A stretch of 64,000 bases of DNA from Biomphalaria glabrata (taxonomy: Eukaryota; Mollusca; Gastropoda; Planorbidae). A program made the translations under genes and the position numbers. Below are positions 45,250-56,829 of the stretch, piece by piece. Position 1 is the stretch's first letter; each line of letters begins with the position of its first letter. The notes under the pieces are model-generated. The model did no database searches and was not told the origin of the DNA. It was given only the letters and a program-made list of their open reading frames with translations. The stretch spans positions 31,161,543 through 31,225,542 of the forward strand of contig NC_074723.1 of assembly GCF_947242115.1 (NCBI RefSeq), written 5' to 3'.

Positions 45250-48180
45250 AAAGTTAATACACTGGGCTATGTTGCGCCTATGCGTTTCGTTTCTTTTGGT
45301 TTAAAACTAGAATTAGTAAATTAAACCGGAAGTACATTTTTCCTTATATATCTTTAGCATTTTTCAGTTTTCATTTTAAATTAAACTGACATTATTAGTC
45401 TGTAAATTTAAGTGTACCTGATGGAAAAACAAATTCTACACAAAAATACGGGTAGTTGGGATCAACCTGATGGAGGCTATAAAAAGAAAAGACCTGAAAA
45501 AAAGGGTGAAACTACACATTTACAGTACTTTATTTGATAAGTGTTTTACCCAAGATCTGTGTATTTTTTAGGACTAGCTTACTACAAGTACTCGGCATTA
45601 TCCGATACACTATTTCACACACAAAAATAATTGCTCAAATATAAATTGTTGTGATTTTAAAACTTTTAATAAGACTCCACGCATGCGCAGAAAGAAAATC
45701 TCTCGAAGCCTACATCTAACACTAGATCTAACTGTAACTCTGGATCTAATTCTAAGATGATACATCTACTTTATACTTTAACACAAAACAAAGTCCTTTC
45801 ATTTCATTTTTAAATAAAATTAACTCTTTCTCTCTGTAATTATTTACCACAGTCTGGTGGAATCAACGCTGGTATCATCAGTTAGGAGAGAAAGAGTTAA
45901 CCTTTAAATGCAGCCGATTGTCAATCAGGGTATTCAGGGTCCGATTTTGAGTTTATGTTTCCCCACAATTTGTAGCCCTGTTAATTCTTTTTTGCTGATG
46001 TCCACTGCACTGTTACCAAATTTCACTTTTTCTTCAACTGTCTCGTTGCGAGTGCGTCTGAGCTCTTTTTTTAAGGTAGAGATTGCCAAATTTTGAAACA
46101 TTTTTTTAATATATGCCAATTTTTTTTTTTATTGTAATAAAGTATCTAATTATATTCAGCTACAAATCTTAATTAATGTTGTCATACTTACGTTTTCTAC
46201 AGTTTCTGAAACGAACAATTGTCTTTTATGTCTTTTATGTTATTACTGTTCTGAATATGTATTTTTATTTTTGATCATTAATTGTTTGTTATATCCAATC
46301 CATTTAGAGCTAGACCTGACCCAACACTTCTCGAGAGGTAATCTTAATTAACAACTTAAATTAAAACAAAAAGAAAATGAAATCAGTGTTCGCTCAGAGC
46401 AAATGTTCCAAATCAATTAGAGCGGCGTTTGTTTCACAACTTTGAGATCTAGGTTAATAATCAGACCTCCATCCTTTAAAACTATCACTAGCAGGCACTA
46501 ATTCGAAACAAAACAATCAGACTGTGGCAGTTTACTTTTCGATAGACGATCTTTTTCCTTTGGAAACAATACCGAGTAAATATGTCATTGACGTAAAATA
46601 GAACTAATGCACTTCACGACAACTAAAGGACGGTACACGTACGCCCCATCAAAACCCATTAACTATAAAGATGGCTGACGAAGCTTTTACCACAAGGTGC
46701 TCACCTCTAGCAAACATCGTTTTAAATATTAATTTAAGTCTTGTATTTTGTCACAAGGTTCTACCTACAAAAAAAAAATACTTACACACACAGTAGATTC
46801 CTGTACATTCTCTTTGCTTAGTATATTTTAAGCACGATGACATACAAAATTAATGACAATTGTTAAACTACAATAGCGATACTGGCAAAGTGGATAGTCT
46901 TACTGAATGCGCATTGGAAAAAAATGCCCTTCTATGTACATTCTATGAAGACTGTTGGTGAAACCTTTTGTTCTCTTTTATAGTATTAAGACTGCATGCA
47001 AGTTAATTTGTAAGGCTGACTCACTAAAGTAGTCTTGGGATCTGTATAGCCATTTAGTTGTGTTCTGAGTTAGTTTACTCAATAACAATTTGGATTGTGA
47101 CAAATTTCCTGACCGACAAAATCGAGGAAAGGAAAATACCAGTACCTAATAAGATCTTAGTTAAATGTCAAAAAGTGATAGTCCTGCGGACATTCCAATT
47201 TATTTAAAAATAGCTCAGTTTCAGAAGTAATTGAAGACTATATTTAGGCGCTCTCTAGGTGTCTAATGCAAGTAACCAAACGGAGGTAACACTCAACGAA
47301 ATCCAATAACATCGGCGAAAGGCCGGACAATCAATAAGAAATATTTGACGCTGATACTGAACAAGAAGTTTAATGGTAACGAAGGGAACCTTCGAATGTC
47401 AGCTAACTCTCTACGTTCATAACAAACTTCTTATCTCTAATGCGTCCCGAAAGTGTCTGTTTACATCAGCTGATATTTCGCTATCTCCTAAAACCTAGTC
47501 TTGTTTTTACCAGTCACGTCATTGTCTCTAGGTCAAAACTTCCCCTATTTCCGAAACAAATAACTAATCCCAAATCTTGCCATAACATTATACTGGTTTT
47601 TGTTTCAGTTTAAGACTGTGCTGTGGTAAAATCTATTAATACTGTACTAGAGTCTAGCAGCTGTTTTACATCCTCATAAACTGTTTGCGTTATTTTTTTT
47701 TTTTTTTTTACATAACATAGTTTAGTCTGTACAGGGAATGCATAGAGGTTATATAGAAAGGGAGCATTTATTGTTAATTTTAGAGAGAGAGCATTAATTT
47801 TATGTTACTCTTGTAGAATGATGCAAGATAAGCTGCGATGTCGTAAGCTGTAATACGAACGCTGGAAGAGACATGGTTATCAGAGTGTAAAGACGTGTTT
47901 TTTTGTAGTGCTTTAGATTTAGTTCGAAATACCGTTTTATATTATTACTAAAGTCTACCACATTTATTTCACTTAATCTTAAGTTGAATTTTTCTATATA
48001 ATAATAAAATTATATTTAGTCTTATTCAAAAAGAAGTAATTCAAGCTATTTCAAGTTTTATAATTTAAAACATAGGCCTCATACGCCTACAGTGGTTTTG
48101 TTGTCTAACGGCAGTTTGGTGCTAGAAATCTACGACCGTGCACAACAATCAGGTTATGACTTTTTAGTTCTGGCTTCAAT
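45250..48180. other. Intergenic DNA, no gene recognised
   Basis: It contains one TTAA miniature element (45820-45900) and a partial repeat E (45915-45990). Otherwise it is AT-rich sequence with T runs near 47690. The upstream exon or promoter of lectin copy 3 should lie here but could not be identified. Confidence 0.45.
45820..45900. mobile_element. 81-bp TTAA-flanked miniature inverted-repeat element, inverted copy
   Basis: The ends are TTAACTCTTTCTCTCTG and GGAGAGAAAGAGTTAA. The core (AATTATTTACCAC, then CAACGCTGGTATCATC) is the reverse complement of the other two copies. Confidence 0.78.
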
Positions 48181-48189
48181 GAAAATGTA

Positions 48190-48368
48190 GTTAAAATGTT
48201 TTACATCTTTCGGATGTCCCTTCAGAGTTAAAGATAATTTACCTCCTAATCGAAACCTCCCACATGACGACGGATGGATGGAAACGGGCAGGGTTTGAAC
48301 CCGGGACCATCGAGAATTCCGAAGAATAGTACAGCGAGCATGCTGTTCGACCAGGAAGCCACCCACAA
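48190..48368 (-). mobile_element. tRNA-derived SINE, family C
   Basis: Inverted copy: AAATGTTTTACATCTTTCGG (tail), CCTCCCACATGACGACGG (body), CAGGGTTTGAACCCGGG (B-box complement) and GTTCGACCAGGAAGCCA (A-box complement). Confidence 0.75.
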
Positions 48369-48654
48369 ATACCAGCACATTGAGCTACAATCTAGTCTTA
48401 CTAGTATTGTACACTGTCAGAGAAATGACTTAAACAATGTTTCTAAACCATCTATTTCAGTCACCCTTCAATCAATGAACAAAGCGCTGTATATTTTAGA
48501 TGGGGCTCCAGTGCGAAGACTCAGAGAAAAATATTTTCCAGCAATCTGGGCTATATGCTTGGATACCGGAGCGCACTATTCACACAAGAAAGAAAAAAAT
48601 AAGTGCAGGTCAAATGAATAAACGTATGAAAAGTATACAAAAATATATAGTTTA

Positions 48655-48868
48655 TATGAGGGAAAGAACCGCGCAATTACTGCAATAACGCTCATTTATC
48701 TCCCTTTTATCATATTCAACTAAATTAATTTATTATCACTAATTAATTAAGTAACTGGTTAATTTTTAGATTAATACTTGACTTGTCATCGTTAAAAAAT
48801 AATTGGGCAAGGTTTCAGCTTGATCAGAGAACGGGAAGTGGGAGAAACGTAACAACATGTTCAAGATC
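48655..48868 (+). repeat. Dispersed repeat D, left part
   Basis: It runs GAGGGAAAGAACCGCGCAAT, TTATTATCACTAATTAATTA, CAAGGTTTCAGCTTGATCAG, AACGGGAAGTGGGAGAAACG and ACAACATGTTCAAGA, then passes straight into the 23-bp array at the point where other copies have a short CAGA run. Confidence 0.75.
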
Positions 48869-50771
48869 AGACAGACGTGCATCAGACTGACAGGCAGACG
48901 TGCATTAGACTGATAGACAGACGTGCATCAGACTGACAGGCAGACGTGCATCAGACTGACAGGCAGACGTGCATCAGACTGACAGGCAGACGTGCATCAG
49001 ACTGACAGGCAGGTGCATCAGACTGACAGGCAGACGTGCATCAGACTGACAGACAGACGTGCATCAGACTGACAGGCAGACGTGCATCAGACTGACAGGC
49101 AGACGTGCATCAGACTGACAGACAGACGTGCATCAGACTGACAGACAGACGTGCATCAGACTGACAGACAGACGTGCATCAGACTGACAGACAGAGGTGC
49201 ATCAGACTGACAGACAGACGTGCATCAGTCTGGCAGACAGACGTGCATCAGACTGGCAGACAGAGGTGCATCAGACTGACAGACAGACGTGTCTCAGACT
49301 GAGTTGCTAGAAGCTTGGCAATAAGAAATTGTGAGATGCGTAATGCATCTGATAGACAGAAGTGCATCAAACTGACAGACAGGAGTGAATCAGACTGACA
49401 GACAGACGTGCATCAGTCTGGCAGACAGACGTGCATCAGACTGGCAGACAGAGGTGCATCAGACTGACAGACAGACGTGTCTCAGACTGAGTTGCTAGAA
49501 GCTTGGCAATAAGAAATTGTGAGATGCGTAATGCATCTGATAGACAGAAGTGCATCAAACTGACAGACAGGAGTGAATCAGACTGACAGACAGACGTGCA
49601 ACAGACTGACAGACAGAAGTGCATCAGACTGACAGACAGAAGTGCATCAGACTGACAGACAGACGTGCAACAGTCTGACAGACAGAAATGCATCAGACTG
49701 ACAGACAGAGGTGCATCAGACTGACAGACAGACGTGCATCAGTCTGACAGACAGAAGTGCATCAGACTGACAGACAGAGGTGCATCAAACTGACAGACAG
49801 AAGTGCATCAGACTGACAGACAGAGGTGCATCAGACTGACAGACAGAAATGCATCAGACTGACAAACAGAAGTGCATCAGACTGACAGACAGAAGTGCAT
49901 CAGACTGACAGACAGACGTGCAACAGTCTGACAGACAGAAGTGCATCAGACTGACAAACAGAGGTGCATCAGACTGACAGACAGAAGTGCATCAGACTGA
50001 CAGACAGAGGTGCATCAGACTGACAGACAGAAGTGCATCAGACTGACAGACAGAAGTGCATCAGACTGATAGACAGAAGTGCATCAGACTGACAGACAGA
50101 CGTGCAACAGTCTGACAGACAGAAGTGCATCAGACTGACAGACAGTGGTGCATCAGACTGACAGACAGACGTGCATCAGTCTGACAGACAGAAGTGCATC
50201 AGACTGACAGACAGAGGTGCATCAGACTGACAGACAGACTCAGACTGACAGACAGACGTGCATCAGTCTGACAGACAGAAGTGCATCAGAATGACAGACA
50301 GAGGTGCATCAGACTGACAGACAGGCGTGCAACAGACTGACAGACAGAAGTGCATCAGACTGACAGAAGTGCATCAGACTGACAGACAGACGTGCATCAG
50401 TCTGACAGGCAGACGTGCATCAGACTGACGGGCAGACGTGCATCAGACTGACAGACAGAAGTGCATCAGACTGACAGACAGAAGTGCATCAGACTGACAG
50501 ACAGACGTGCATCAAACTGACAGACAGAAGTGCTTCAGACTGACAGACAGAAGTGCATCAGACTGACAGACAGAAGTGCATCAGACTGACAGACAGAAGT
50601 GCATCAGACTGACAGACAGACGTGCATCAGTCTGACAGGCAGACGTGCATCAGACTGACGGGCAGACGTGCATCAGACTGACAGGCAGACGTGCATCAGA
50701 CTGACAGACAGACGTGCATCATACTGACAGGCAGACGTGCATCAGACTGACAGGCAGACGTGCATCAGACA
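48869..50771. repeat. 23-bp minisatellite, about 80 units
   Basis: The consensus is CAGACAGACGTGCATCAGACTGA with ACG/AGG/AAG subtypes and length variants. A 43-bp flank segment beginning GAGTTGCTAGAAGCTTGG occurs twice inside (49301, 49489) and once at the right border (50772), so expansion copied the border with it. Confidence 0.94.
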
Positions 50772-50814
50772 GAGTTGCTAGAAGCTTGGCAATAAGAAAT
50801 TGTGAGATGCGTAA

Positions 50815-51220
50815 CGCTAATTCCATACACCCTTGTGTCTAATTTGTAGGCCAGTTACTATTATTACTAAATATACTCGACTACGAGCATATATATCCTA
50901 CACCTACATAAGCAATTCTGAAAAACGTCGGTCTTGGTGCGAGGAGTCAATGCATACTTATGAATGAAATAATTCCGAATGACGATAAATAGAGAACACT
51001 CTCTGCTACGTCAAACGACGTAAACTTAAAATGTCTTTGTCAACACGATAGAGTTGACGGGGGTTAATAAACGTTTGCCCTCAAATTCTTAGTGCATTCA
51101 TAGGCTTTATAAAGAAATATCTTATAATTTGAGTTGCTGGTGTAAAAGCTATTTTATGTTTTTTATTTTTTTTTACAATTTGTAAAAGCGTTTCTTAGGA
51201 CTTTTTAAAGCGCAGTTTGT
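50815..51220. other. Short intergenic stretch, nothing recognised
   Basis: AT-rich sequence between the minisatellite border and the next SINE. No frame or repeat end seen. Confidence 0.5.
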
Positions 51221-51222
51221 TT

Positions 51223-51397
51223 TGTAAAATGTTTTATATGTTTCGGATGTTCCTTCAGAGTTGAAGATAATTACTTCCTAGTCCAAATCTCCCGCATTAC
51301 GACGGGGGATGGGAGCAGGCAGGGTTTGAACCCTGGACCATCGATAAATCTGAACGACAGTCCAGCGCGCAAACCGCACGACCAGGCAGCCAGTTTT
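51223..51397 (-). mobile_element. tRNA-derived SINE, family C
   Basis: Inverted full-length copy with tail TTTTATATGTTTCGGATGTT, CTCCCGCATTACGACGGGGG, B-box complement CAGGGTTTGAACCCTGG and head complement CGCACGACCAGGCAGCCA. Confidence 0.82.
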
Positions 51398-51589
51398 GCT
51401 GGTTAGGGTCACTGTTACGAGAAGATGAGACTCTTAATTATTCACCAACAGACTCAACTATAAAAGGTTATGAAGACTTTAATCTTGAGTAACAAACAAT
51501 ACTATGTTAATTACAACTTTGTTTCCATGACTCTATTTTTAGATTCTCCTCTTATCTAACCCTTTCAAAACGCATTCGCACCATTCCAC

Positions 51590-51905
51590 ATTCACGATAT
51601 GCTGCGCACGTAGTAGTGTCACCTACACCTCTACCTCCATCTATCCATTAGTCTGTTGGACCGCTGGGGCACTATGCTACTTAATCTGTTTACCATCTTT
51701 CTCCATTCCTCTTTGTCCTTTGCATTTAGTTGAATTGTATTCACTGACAGGCCTGACCACTCTTTGGTGTTGTCTTTCCATACCTTTCTCTGTCTTCCTC
51801 TTCATCTTCTTCCTGGTACTGTTCCCTGAAGACTTTGTGATATGGCCATAGGGTGTGAGTATACGTTTTTTGACAGTGGTAAGCAGCTCATCGTGGGGTC
51901 CAATT
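51590..51905 (-). mobile_element. LINE ORF2 C-terminal remnant
   Basis: The minus-strand frame reads RKRRQRKVWKDNTKEWSGLS, then DKEEWRKMVNRLSSIVPQRS, then NRLMDR. This is the typical C-terminus of LINE proteins that end in ...W.DNI+EWTGL...DR..WR.....VPQR...RL.D. The same tail ends repeat F at 44.1 and 54.4 kb. Confidence 0.65.
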
Positions 51906-52161
51906 TATAAACTCTTCATTTGTGATACGTTCTTTGTAAGTGACACCTAGAATTTAACTATATCTTTATAACTATCAGTTCATTGAATACATATGAATAT
52001 TAACAATGCAATAATAATAACATTAATAAATCTCCGTATCCTTAGGTATCAAGTCTTTAGTCGAACTAACAATACAACAGTATCGGCAATACTTTCGACA
52101 CGAGTACGTCTCTTTTTTTTTTGTATCGACAGAGTTAGATTTGTAGTTGTCGATGGTTTGT

Positions 52162-52310
52162 AGTTTATTATGATATTCTTTCTGAAAATATTGAAGTTTT
52201 TTTGAAAACCTAGCTATTTTAACCTTTCCTAGCGGACTATTTCGAGGGGCGATTTTAAGTTAGTTTCCACACAAACTGTCTTTGTAACCTTGTTTTCAGA
52301 AGATTTCCTT
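52162..52310 (-). repeat. Dispersed repeat E
   Basis: It shows CTTTCTGAAAATATTGAAG, GGACTATTTCGAGGGGCG and CACACAAACTGTCTTTGTAA, with a 30-bp insertion relative to the 44.2-kb copy. Confidence 0.65.
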
Positions 52311-52474
52311 TGACGTGATATCAATCAATTCTCAATCAATAGCTGTCTGCAATTTAATTAACTAGGACTTAGGCAGAAACTGCTCACTCAGGCAGAGAGA
52401 AGTTTAAACTAACGAGGTAATAAATGATTCAACAAAGAAACAGTGGAAAACCTGAATGTCAGGAAGTAGAATGT

Positions 52475-52649
52475 TTGTAAAATGTTTTACATGTTTCGGA
52501 TGTTCCTTCAGAGTTGAAGATGGTTTACTTCCTAGTCCAAACCTCCCGCAGGACGACGGGGGATGGGAGCGGGCAGGATTTAAACCCTCGACCATCGATA
52601 AATCCGAACGACAGTCCAGCGCGCAAACCGCACGACCAGGCAGCCATCG
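52475..52649 (-). mobile_element. tRNA-derived SINE, family C
   Basis: Nearly identical in layout to the copy at 51.2 kb: AAATGTTTTACATGTTTCGG, CGCAGGACGACGGGGGATGG, B-box complement GGATTTAAACCCTCG and head complement CGCACGACCAGGCAGCCA. Confidence 0.82.
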
Positions 52650-52844
52650 TAAGCATATCTAAGCGCATTACTTGAAGATAGCGTTCATTATTTAATTCTT
52701 TTTTTTTTTTTTCATAACTTACATACAATAAGTTCTCCTTAAAGTTACAGAAACTCATTCATAATTTGTAGAAAGGTAAAGACAGAGAGATAAAAGAATA
52801 TAGTGGAAGTCCAAGGGACTAAGTCTTTTTACAAAATTGCATCA

Positions 52845-53060
52845 ACTCACGCTGTCTGTTTGTATCGCAAAAAAATTTTAGTACACTTTTTTCTCCCACA
52901 CCCAATCTCGGATCATCTTGAAATTTCGTACAATTATTTTTAATACCTGACAAAACAAGAATATATTTTAAAAAATAATTAATTATTGCTAGTTAATTAT
53001 TTTATTTGGTATTAGACAGGGTAAAGAAATAGTACCGACAGTTATGGTGGTAAAGGTTGA
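52845..53060 (-). repeat. Dispersed repeat D, inverted
   Basis: It contains CAACTCACGCTGTCTGTTTG, CTTTTTTCTCCCACACCCAA, CTCGGATCATCTTGAAATTT and TTGCTAGTTAATTATTTTAT in inverted family order. Confidence 0.6.
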
Positions 53061-53436
53061 ATTAGTCCCCTTGATGAGTCTTAAGCCCATATTTCGTAGA
53101 CTACAACTTTAAAAAAAAAATAGATTTAAAAAGCGGTCACGAAAACATTAACACAGATATCTCCTTCCTCTTATTTCTTTGACCAACTGGTTCTGCATGG
53201 AATTGCGCTAAATGAATTTTATTGGTAAAAATATTTATAATCGCAAAGATTTATTATTTTTAGTCTAAATCTATAACAAATATTAGAACATTGCTGATCA
53301 AAACTAATTGATACAATAACGCTTAGTAAAAGTATTTTTTAAAGCATGTTTTTGTTTTCTTGTTAAGGAATTATGTAAGAACTGGGTCTGGGTGTGAGTC
53401 TATATCTCTCTGTGGTTTTTATAATTCGATTGTCTT

Positions 53437-53504
53437 AGGCGACCCCTGGCAAATCGTCAATCGACCCCCAAGGGGGTCGCGACCCATAGGTTGAGAACCC
53501 CTGC
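53437..53504 (-). mobile_element. hAT transposon end fragment
   Basis: GGGGGTCGCGACCCATAGG, then TTGAGAACCCCTG is an inverted hAT end of the same kind as at 29.1 kb, preceded by the matching subterminal GCGACCCCTGGCAAATCG. No partner end nearby. Confidence 0.55.
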
Positions 53505-53587
53505 CTTAGGGAATCAAAAGCACTTGTTGAATACTAGTAAAAAGCCTTTCGTTTATTTTCGTATTTTATTAATCAAGTAAAAAAAAA

Positions 53588-53824
53588 AATTTCCCCTTAC
53601 AGACCTTGCGATCTATAGGGCAGATGATGTTAAGGTCAACTGTTTCTTTGGCCAAAGGATAACGAGCAAGATGTTATGTGGCCAGCACAACGACCAACCG
53701 CCTTTACTTTCCCAAACTAAAGTCAGTTACCCATTAGAGTTGGGTTGACTCAGGGGCGCCCAAAAAATCCCAGGACCTCAGGTTCGGAAGCCAAGCGCTT
53801 AACCATTCGACCACCGCGCCCCCT
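53588..53824 (-). mobile_element. tRNA-derived SINE, family A
   Basis: Inverted copy from TTCCCCTTACAGACCTTGCG to GCTTAACCATTCGACCACCG. Part of the head between the body and the B box is shortened. Confidence 0.8.
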
Positions 53825-54086
53825 ATTTTATTATTAACTAATATAACATTCTAACAGAAAAAACATCTAATAGAATATCTAAGAGGTTAAATTTTTTAAA
53901 GACAAAGTTCAGTAACTCATGAAACATAAAAAGCAAAAAAAATATGTATTTATAATGTCCCTTGCAACGCAAAGGTTAAAATATCGACTCAAAAAAAACA
54001 AAAAAAAAAACAATAACATTAATCTCACTTATTCAGGGCTGACAAATGGAATGACGTCAATAAATCATTAAGTTATTCCTTGTTCG

Positions 54087-54350
54087 GAGGCGCGGTGGCT
54101 GAGTGGTAAACAACATGGCTTCCAAACCACTTTCCCGGGTTCGAATCCTGGTGAAGATTGATATTGTTAAATTTCGGAATCTTCAGGGCGCATATGAGTG
54201 AACCCAGCTCAATCCTTGACCTTAGCTGGAAAAAAAAATAACGGTCGTTGTGCTGACCGTTTATCGGTTGGCCAAAGAAACTAATGACCATAAAAAAGCC
54301 CTATAGACCGTTTGGTCTAAAAGGGGAACTTTACTTTTTTTTTTTTACTG
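54087..54350 (+). mobile_element. tRNA-derived SINE, family A
   Basis: It opens GGAGGCGCGGTGGCTGAGTG (A-box region), has the canonical B box GGTTCGAATCC and ends AAAAGGGGAACTTTAC. The 5' part of the body is divergent. Confidence 0.83.
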
Positions 54351-54399
54351 CCCCATACAACACAAAGTCTGAAAAGGAAACGTTTACTTTTTTTTCTTT

Positions 54400-54955
54400 A
54401 GTGTAGTGCCCAAACGGTACAGCAGATCAAAGGATAGGTGCAAGTGAATGCAAAGTTAGATGTGGACCTGGCCGAACTAGTTCCCCTTTCAGACCTTGTG
54501 GTCTATAGGGCAGAGGATGTAAAGTTCATCTGTTTTTTGTGGCCTACGGTTAACAAGGGTGTCATGTAGCCAGCACAACGACCAACCTCCTTTACTTTTC
54601 CCCAACTAATATCAGGTACTCATTGGAGCTGGGTGGACTCAGAGGCGCCTAAGGATTCCGAAGTTGAAAATCCCAGTCTTCACCAGGATTCGAACCCGGG
54701 GCCCCCGGTTCGGAAGCCAAGCGCCTTACCGCTCAGCTACCGCGCCTCTCCTAACTGAAGTCTTATAATTGATGTGATTGTTTTGAAAAGGCTTAATGTC
54801 TTAATTGAGTGCGAGCGTGTGTAATGAATACATAGATAGGAAAATGAAGTTTACAAGATTACTATTCGTTTTAAATTAGGTCTAACTTATAATGCATACT
54901 AATTAGCTTTTTCTCTTTAAAAAACTGCTTGCATAACTTATATTAAAAATTAATT
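54400..54955 (-). repeat. Composite dispersed repeat F carrying a SINE, inverted copy
   Basis: It mirrors 43.6-44.17 kb: the LINE tail (GATCAAAGGATAGGTGCAAG), then the SINE, then CTGAAGTCTTATAATTGATG and TAATGCATACTAATTAGC. The SINE junctions are the same in both copies, so the SINE was in the repeat before it spread. Confidence 0.72.
54478..54750 (-). mobile_element. tRNA-derived SINE, family A, within inverted repeat F
   Basis: Inverted full copy: AGTTCCCCTTTCAGACCTTG, AACGACCAACC, B-box complement GGATTCGAACC, head complement TTACCGCTCAGCTACCGCGC. Confidence 0.88.
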
Positions 54956-55483
54956 AATAATTAGCAATTAATTATTTTATTTGACATCGAATAAAGGAAA
55001 TAACGTCTACATTACTGAATGATATAATTGCAAGTGCAGAGTTATTCCCATTAGATAAGCTTTGTTTCTTTTTATTTTTTTTATTTTTTTTTATTTTGCT
55101 TATACCTTTTGTGTTAATTGTTTGTTATTTTTGTTTGTTTTGTAGCTGATGAAGGCCTCGTGGCCCAAACGTCCTTTGTTTTACTTGTCCGGCCGGGTTA
55201 CATAGATGCATGTTTTTCGTATTTATTTTTCGACACACAAAACTTGACATTAAAATGGAGAAAACCAGTCGTAAAAAAAGTCCATCCCGTCTGACACAAG
55301 CAACTCGTAAAGAATCGCTTTAGCGGAAATGTCCTTCTAAAAGTTTTGGAGGCGATATTGCTGCAGACGCATCAATCGAACAAAAAAGTCTACATTTGAC
55401 AAGGTCTTCATTAAAAGGTGAAACATTTGTAATGATGTCATTTAATTAGTATTGAAACATTAATAACTAGTATTAAAAGTACA

Positions 55484-55870
55484 TTATTTTGCCCCCCCCC
55501 TTTTTTTTTCACCATAAGTCACCCTCCCTTCCCTTGGAAGAACTTTGTATCTTCTTACATTAAAAAAAAACGATGGACTTTGGTTAATTGTAAGGCCAAG
55601 TCTGAAATGCTCTTTAGAAGTCACAATGCTCTGCAGTTCATTTTCAGAGCAGGCATTCAGGGCACAGTCGTCAGCAATTAGCAGACCCTGATTACTGCTT
55701 ATTTTATTTTTTATTTGCTTTAAGCCGTCTCGGGTTGAATAGGCCACCATCAAATCTGTATGTTATATTTATCCCGTTGTTTTCTCTATTTGTGAATGCA
55801 TCTGTCAGCAAAGCGGAGAACATGATACTGAACAGTGTAGGTGCTAGGACACAGCCTTATTGTGTAACAG
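55484..55870 (-). mobile_element. LINE reverse-transcriptase remnant
   Basis: Minus-strand reading starts GCVLAPTLFSIMFSALLTDA, later YRFDGGLFNP, then LLIADDCALNACSENELQSI. These are the RT motif-B region and a degenerate catalytic ADD motif of Jockey/RTE-like LINEs. A frame change and a stop separate the two parts, and the piece is truncated on both sides. Confidence 0.68.
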
Positions 55871-56070
55871 CACATTGATGTCAGGTAACTGGTTAGCGAT
55901 GATATCTATATGTATTCTCGACCAAATTTCAACAAATTTGTTTATCCAGATCAGTAGCGAACATAAAACTGATTTACAAACTATTGATTAAAAATAAATG
56001 ATTGACAAAGACATGGTGCACAAACAACTGATTGACAGACGAGTGGTTAAATGAAACAAAATCAGACACA

Positions 56071-56279
56071 CATTGGCGTAGTAACTGATTTAGGGGCCCG
56101 GGGTCTTGACCTCTTTAGAGGCCTATGCATTTGGACATTAGACATCATTACATGAGGCCATGGCGTAATACTTAATGTAAAAACAAATTTCGGACACTCA
56201 TTTGGGAGCCCCTTTCAAGTGGGGGCCAGGGGGGATTTTCAAATTTGGAACTCCTCCCCCCACCCTAGTTACGCCACTG
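56071..56279. mobile_element. MITE with GGCGTAGTAAC-type ends
   Basis: The left end is CATTGGCGTAGTAACT and the right end AGTTACGCCACTG, imperfect inverted repeats. GGGGCCC blocks lie just inside each end. Flanking 8-mers CAGACACA and TTGACAGA agree at five positions, a weak duplication. Confidence 0.5.
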
Positions 56280-56320
56280 TTGACAGACAAATAGTCGAAA
56301 AATGCGTTACGAACAATTCA

Positions 56321-56824
56321 CAAACAACTGAATGACAAACAACTGAATGACAAACAACTGAATGACAAACAACTGAATGACAAACAACTGAATGACAAAC
56401 AACTGAATGACAAACAACTGAATGACAAACAACTGAATGACAAACAACTGAATGACAAACAACTGAATGACAAACAACTGAATGACAAACAACTGAATGA
56501 CAAACAACTGAATGACAAACAACTGAATGACAAACAACTGAATGACAAACAACTGAATGACAAACAACTGAATGACAAACAACTGAATGACAAACAACTG
56601 AATGACAAACAACTGAATGACAAACAACTGAATGACAAACAACTGAATGACAAACAACTGAATGACAAACAACTGAATGACAAACAACTGAATGACAAAC
56701 AACTGAATGACAAACAACTGAATGACAAACAACTGAATGACAAACAACTGAATGACAAACAACTGAATGACAAACAACTGAATGACAAACAACTGAATGA
56801 CAAACAACTGAATGACAAACAACT
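56321..56824. repeat. 15-bp minisatellite, 33.6 identical units
   Basis: CAAACAACTGAATGA repeated without a single visible mismatch. Because 15 is a multiple of 3 and the unit has no minus-strand stop in any phase, all three minus frames are open. Related single motifs (CAAACAACTGATTGACAGA) occur at 56022-56040. Confidence 0.97.
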
Positions 56825-56829
56825 TGTTC

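Noticed and set aside
49436-49693. 85-codon minus-strand frame with SDALLSVSLMHF repeats
   Set aside because: It is a chance open stretch of the 23-bp minisatellite.
51411-51580. Possible LTR start at TGTTACGAGAAGATGAG
   Set aside because: No matching right end, flanking duplication or polyadenylation layout was found.
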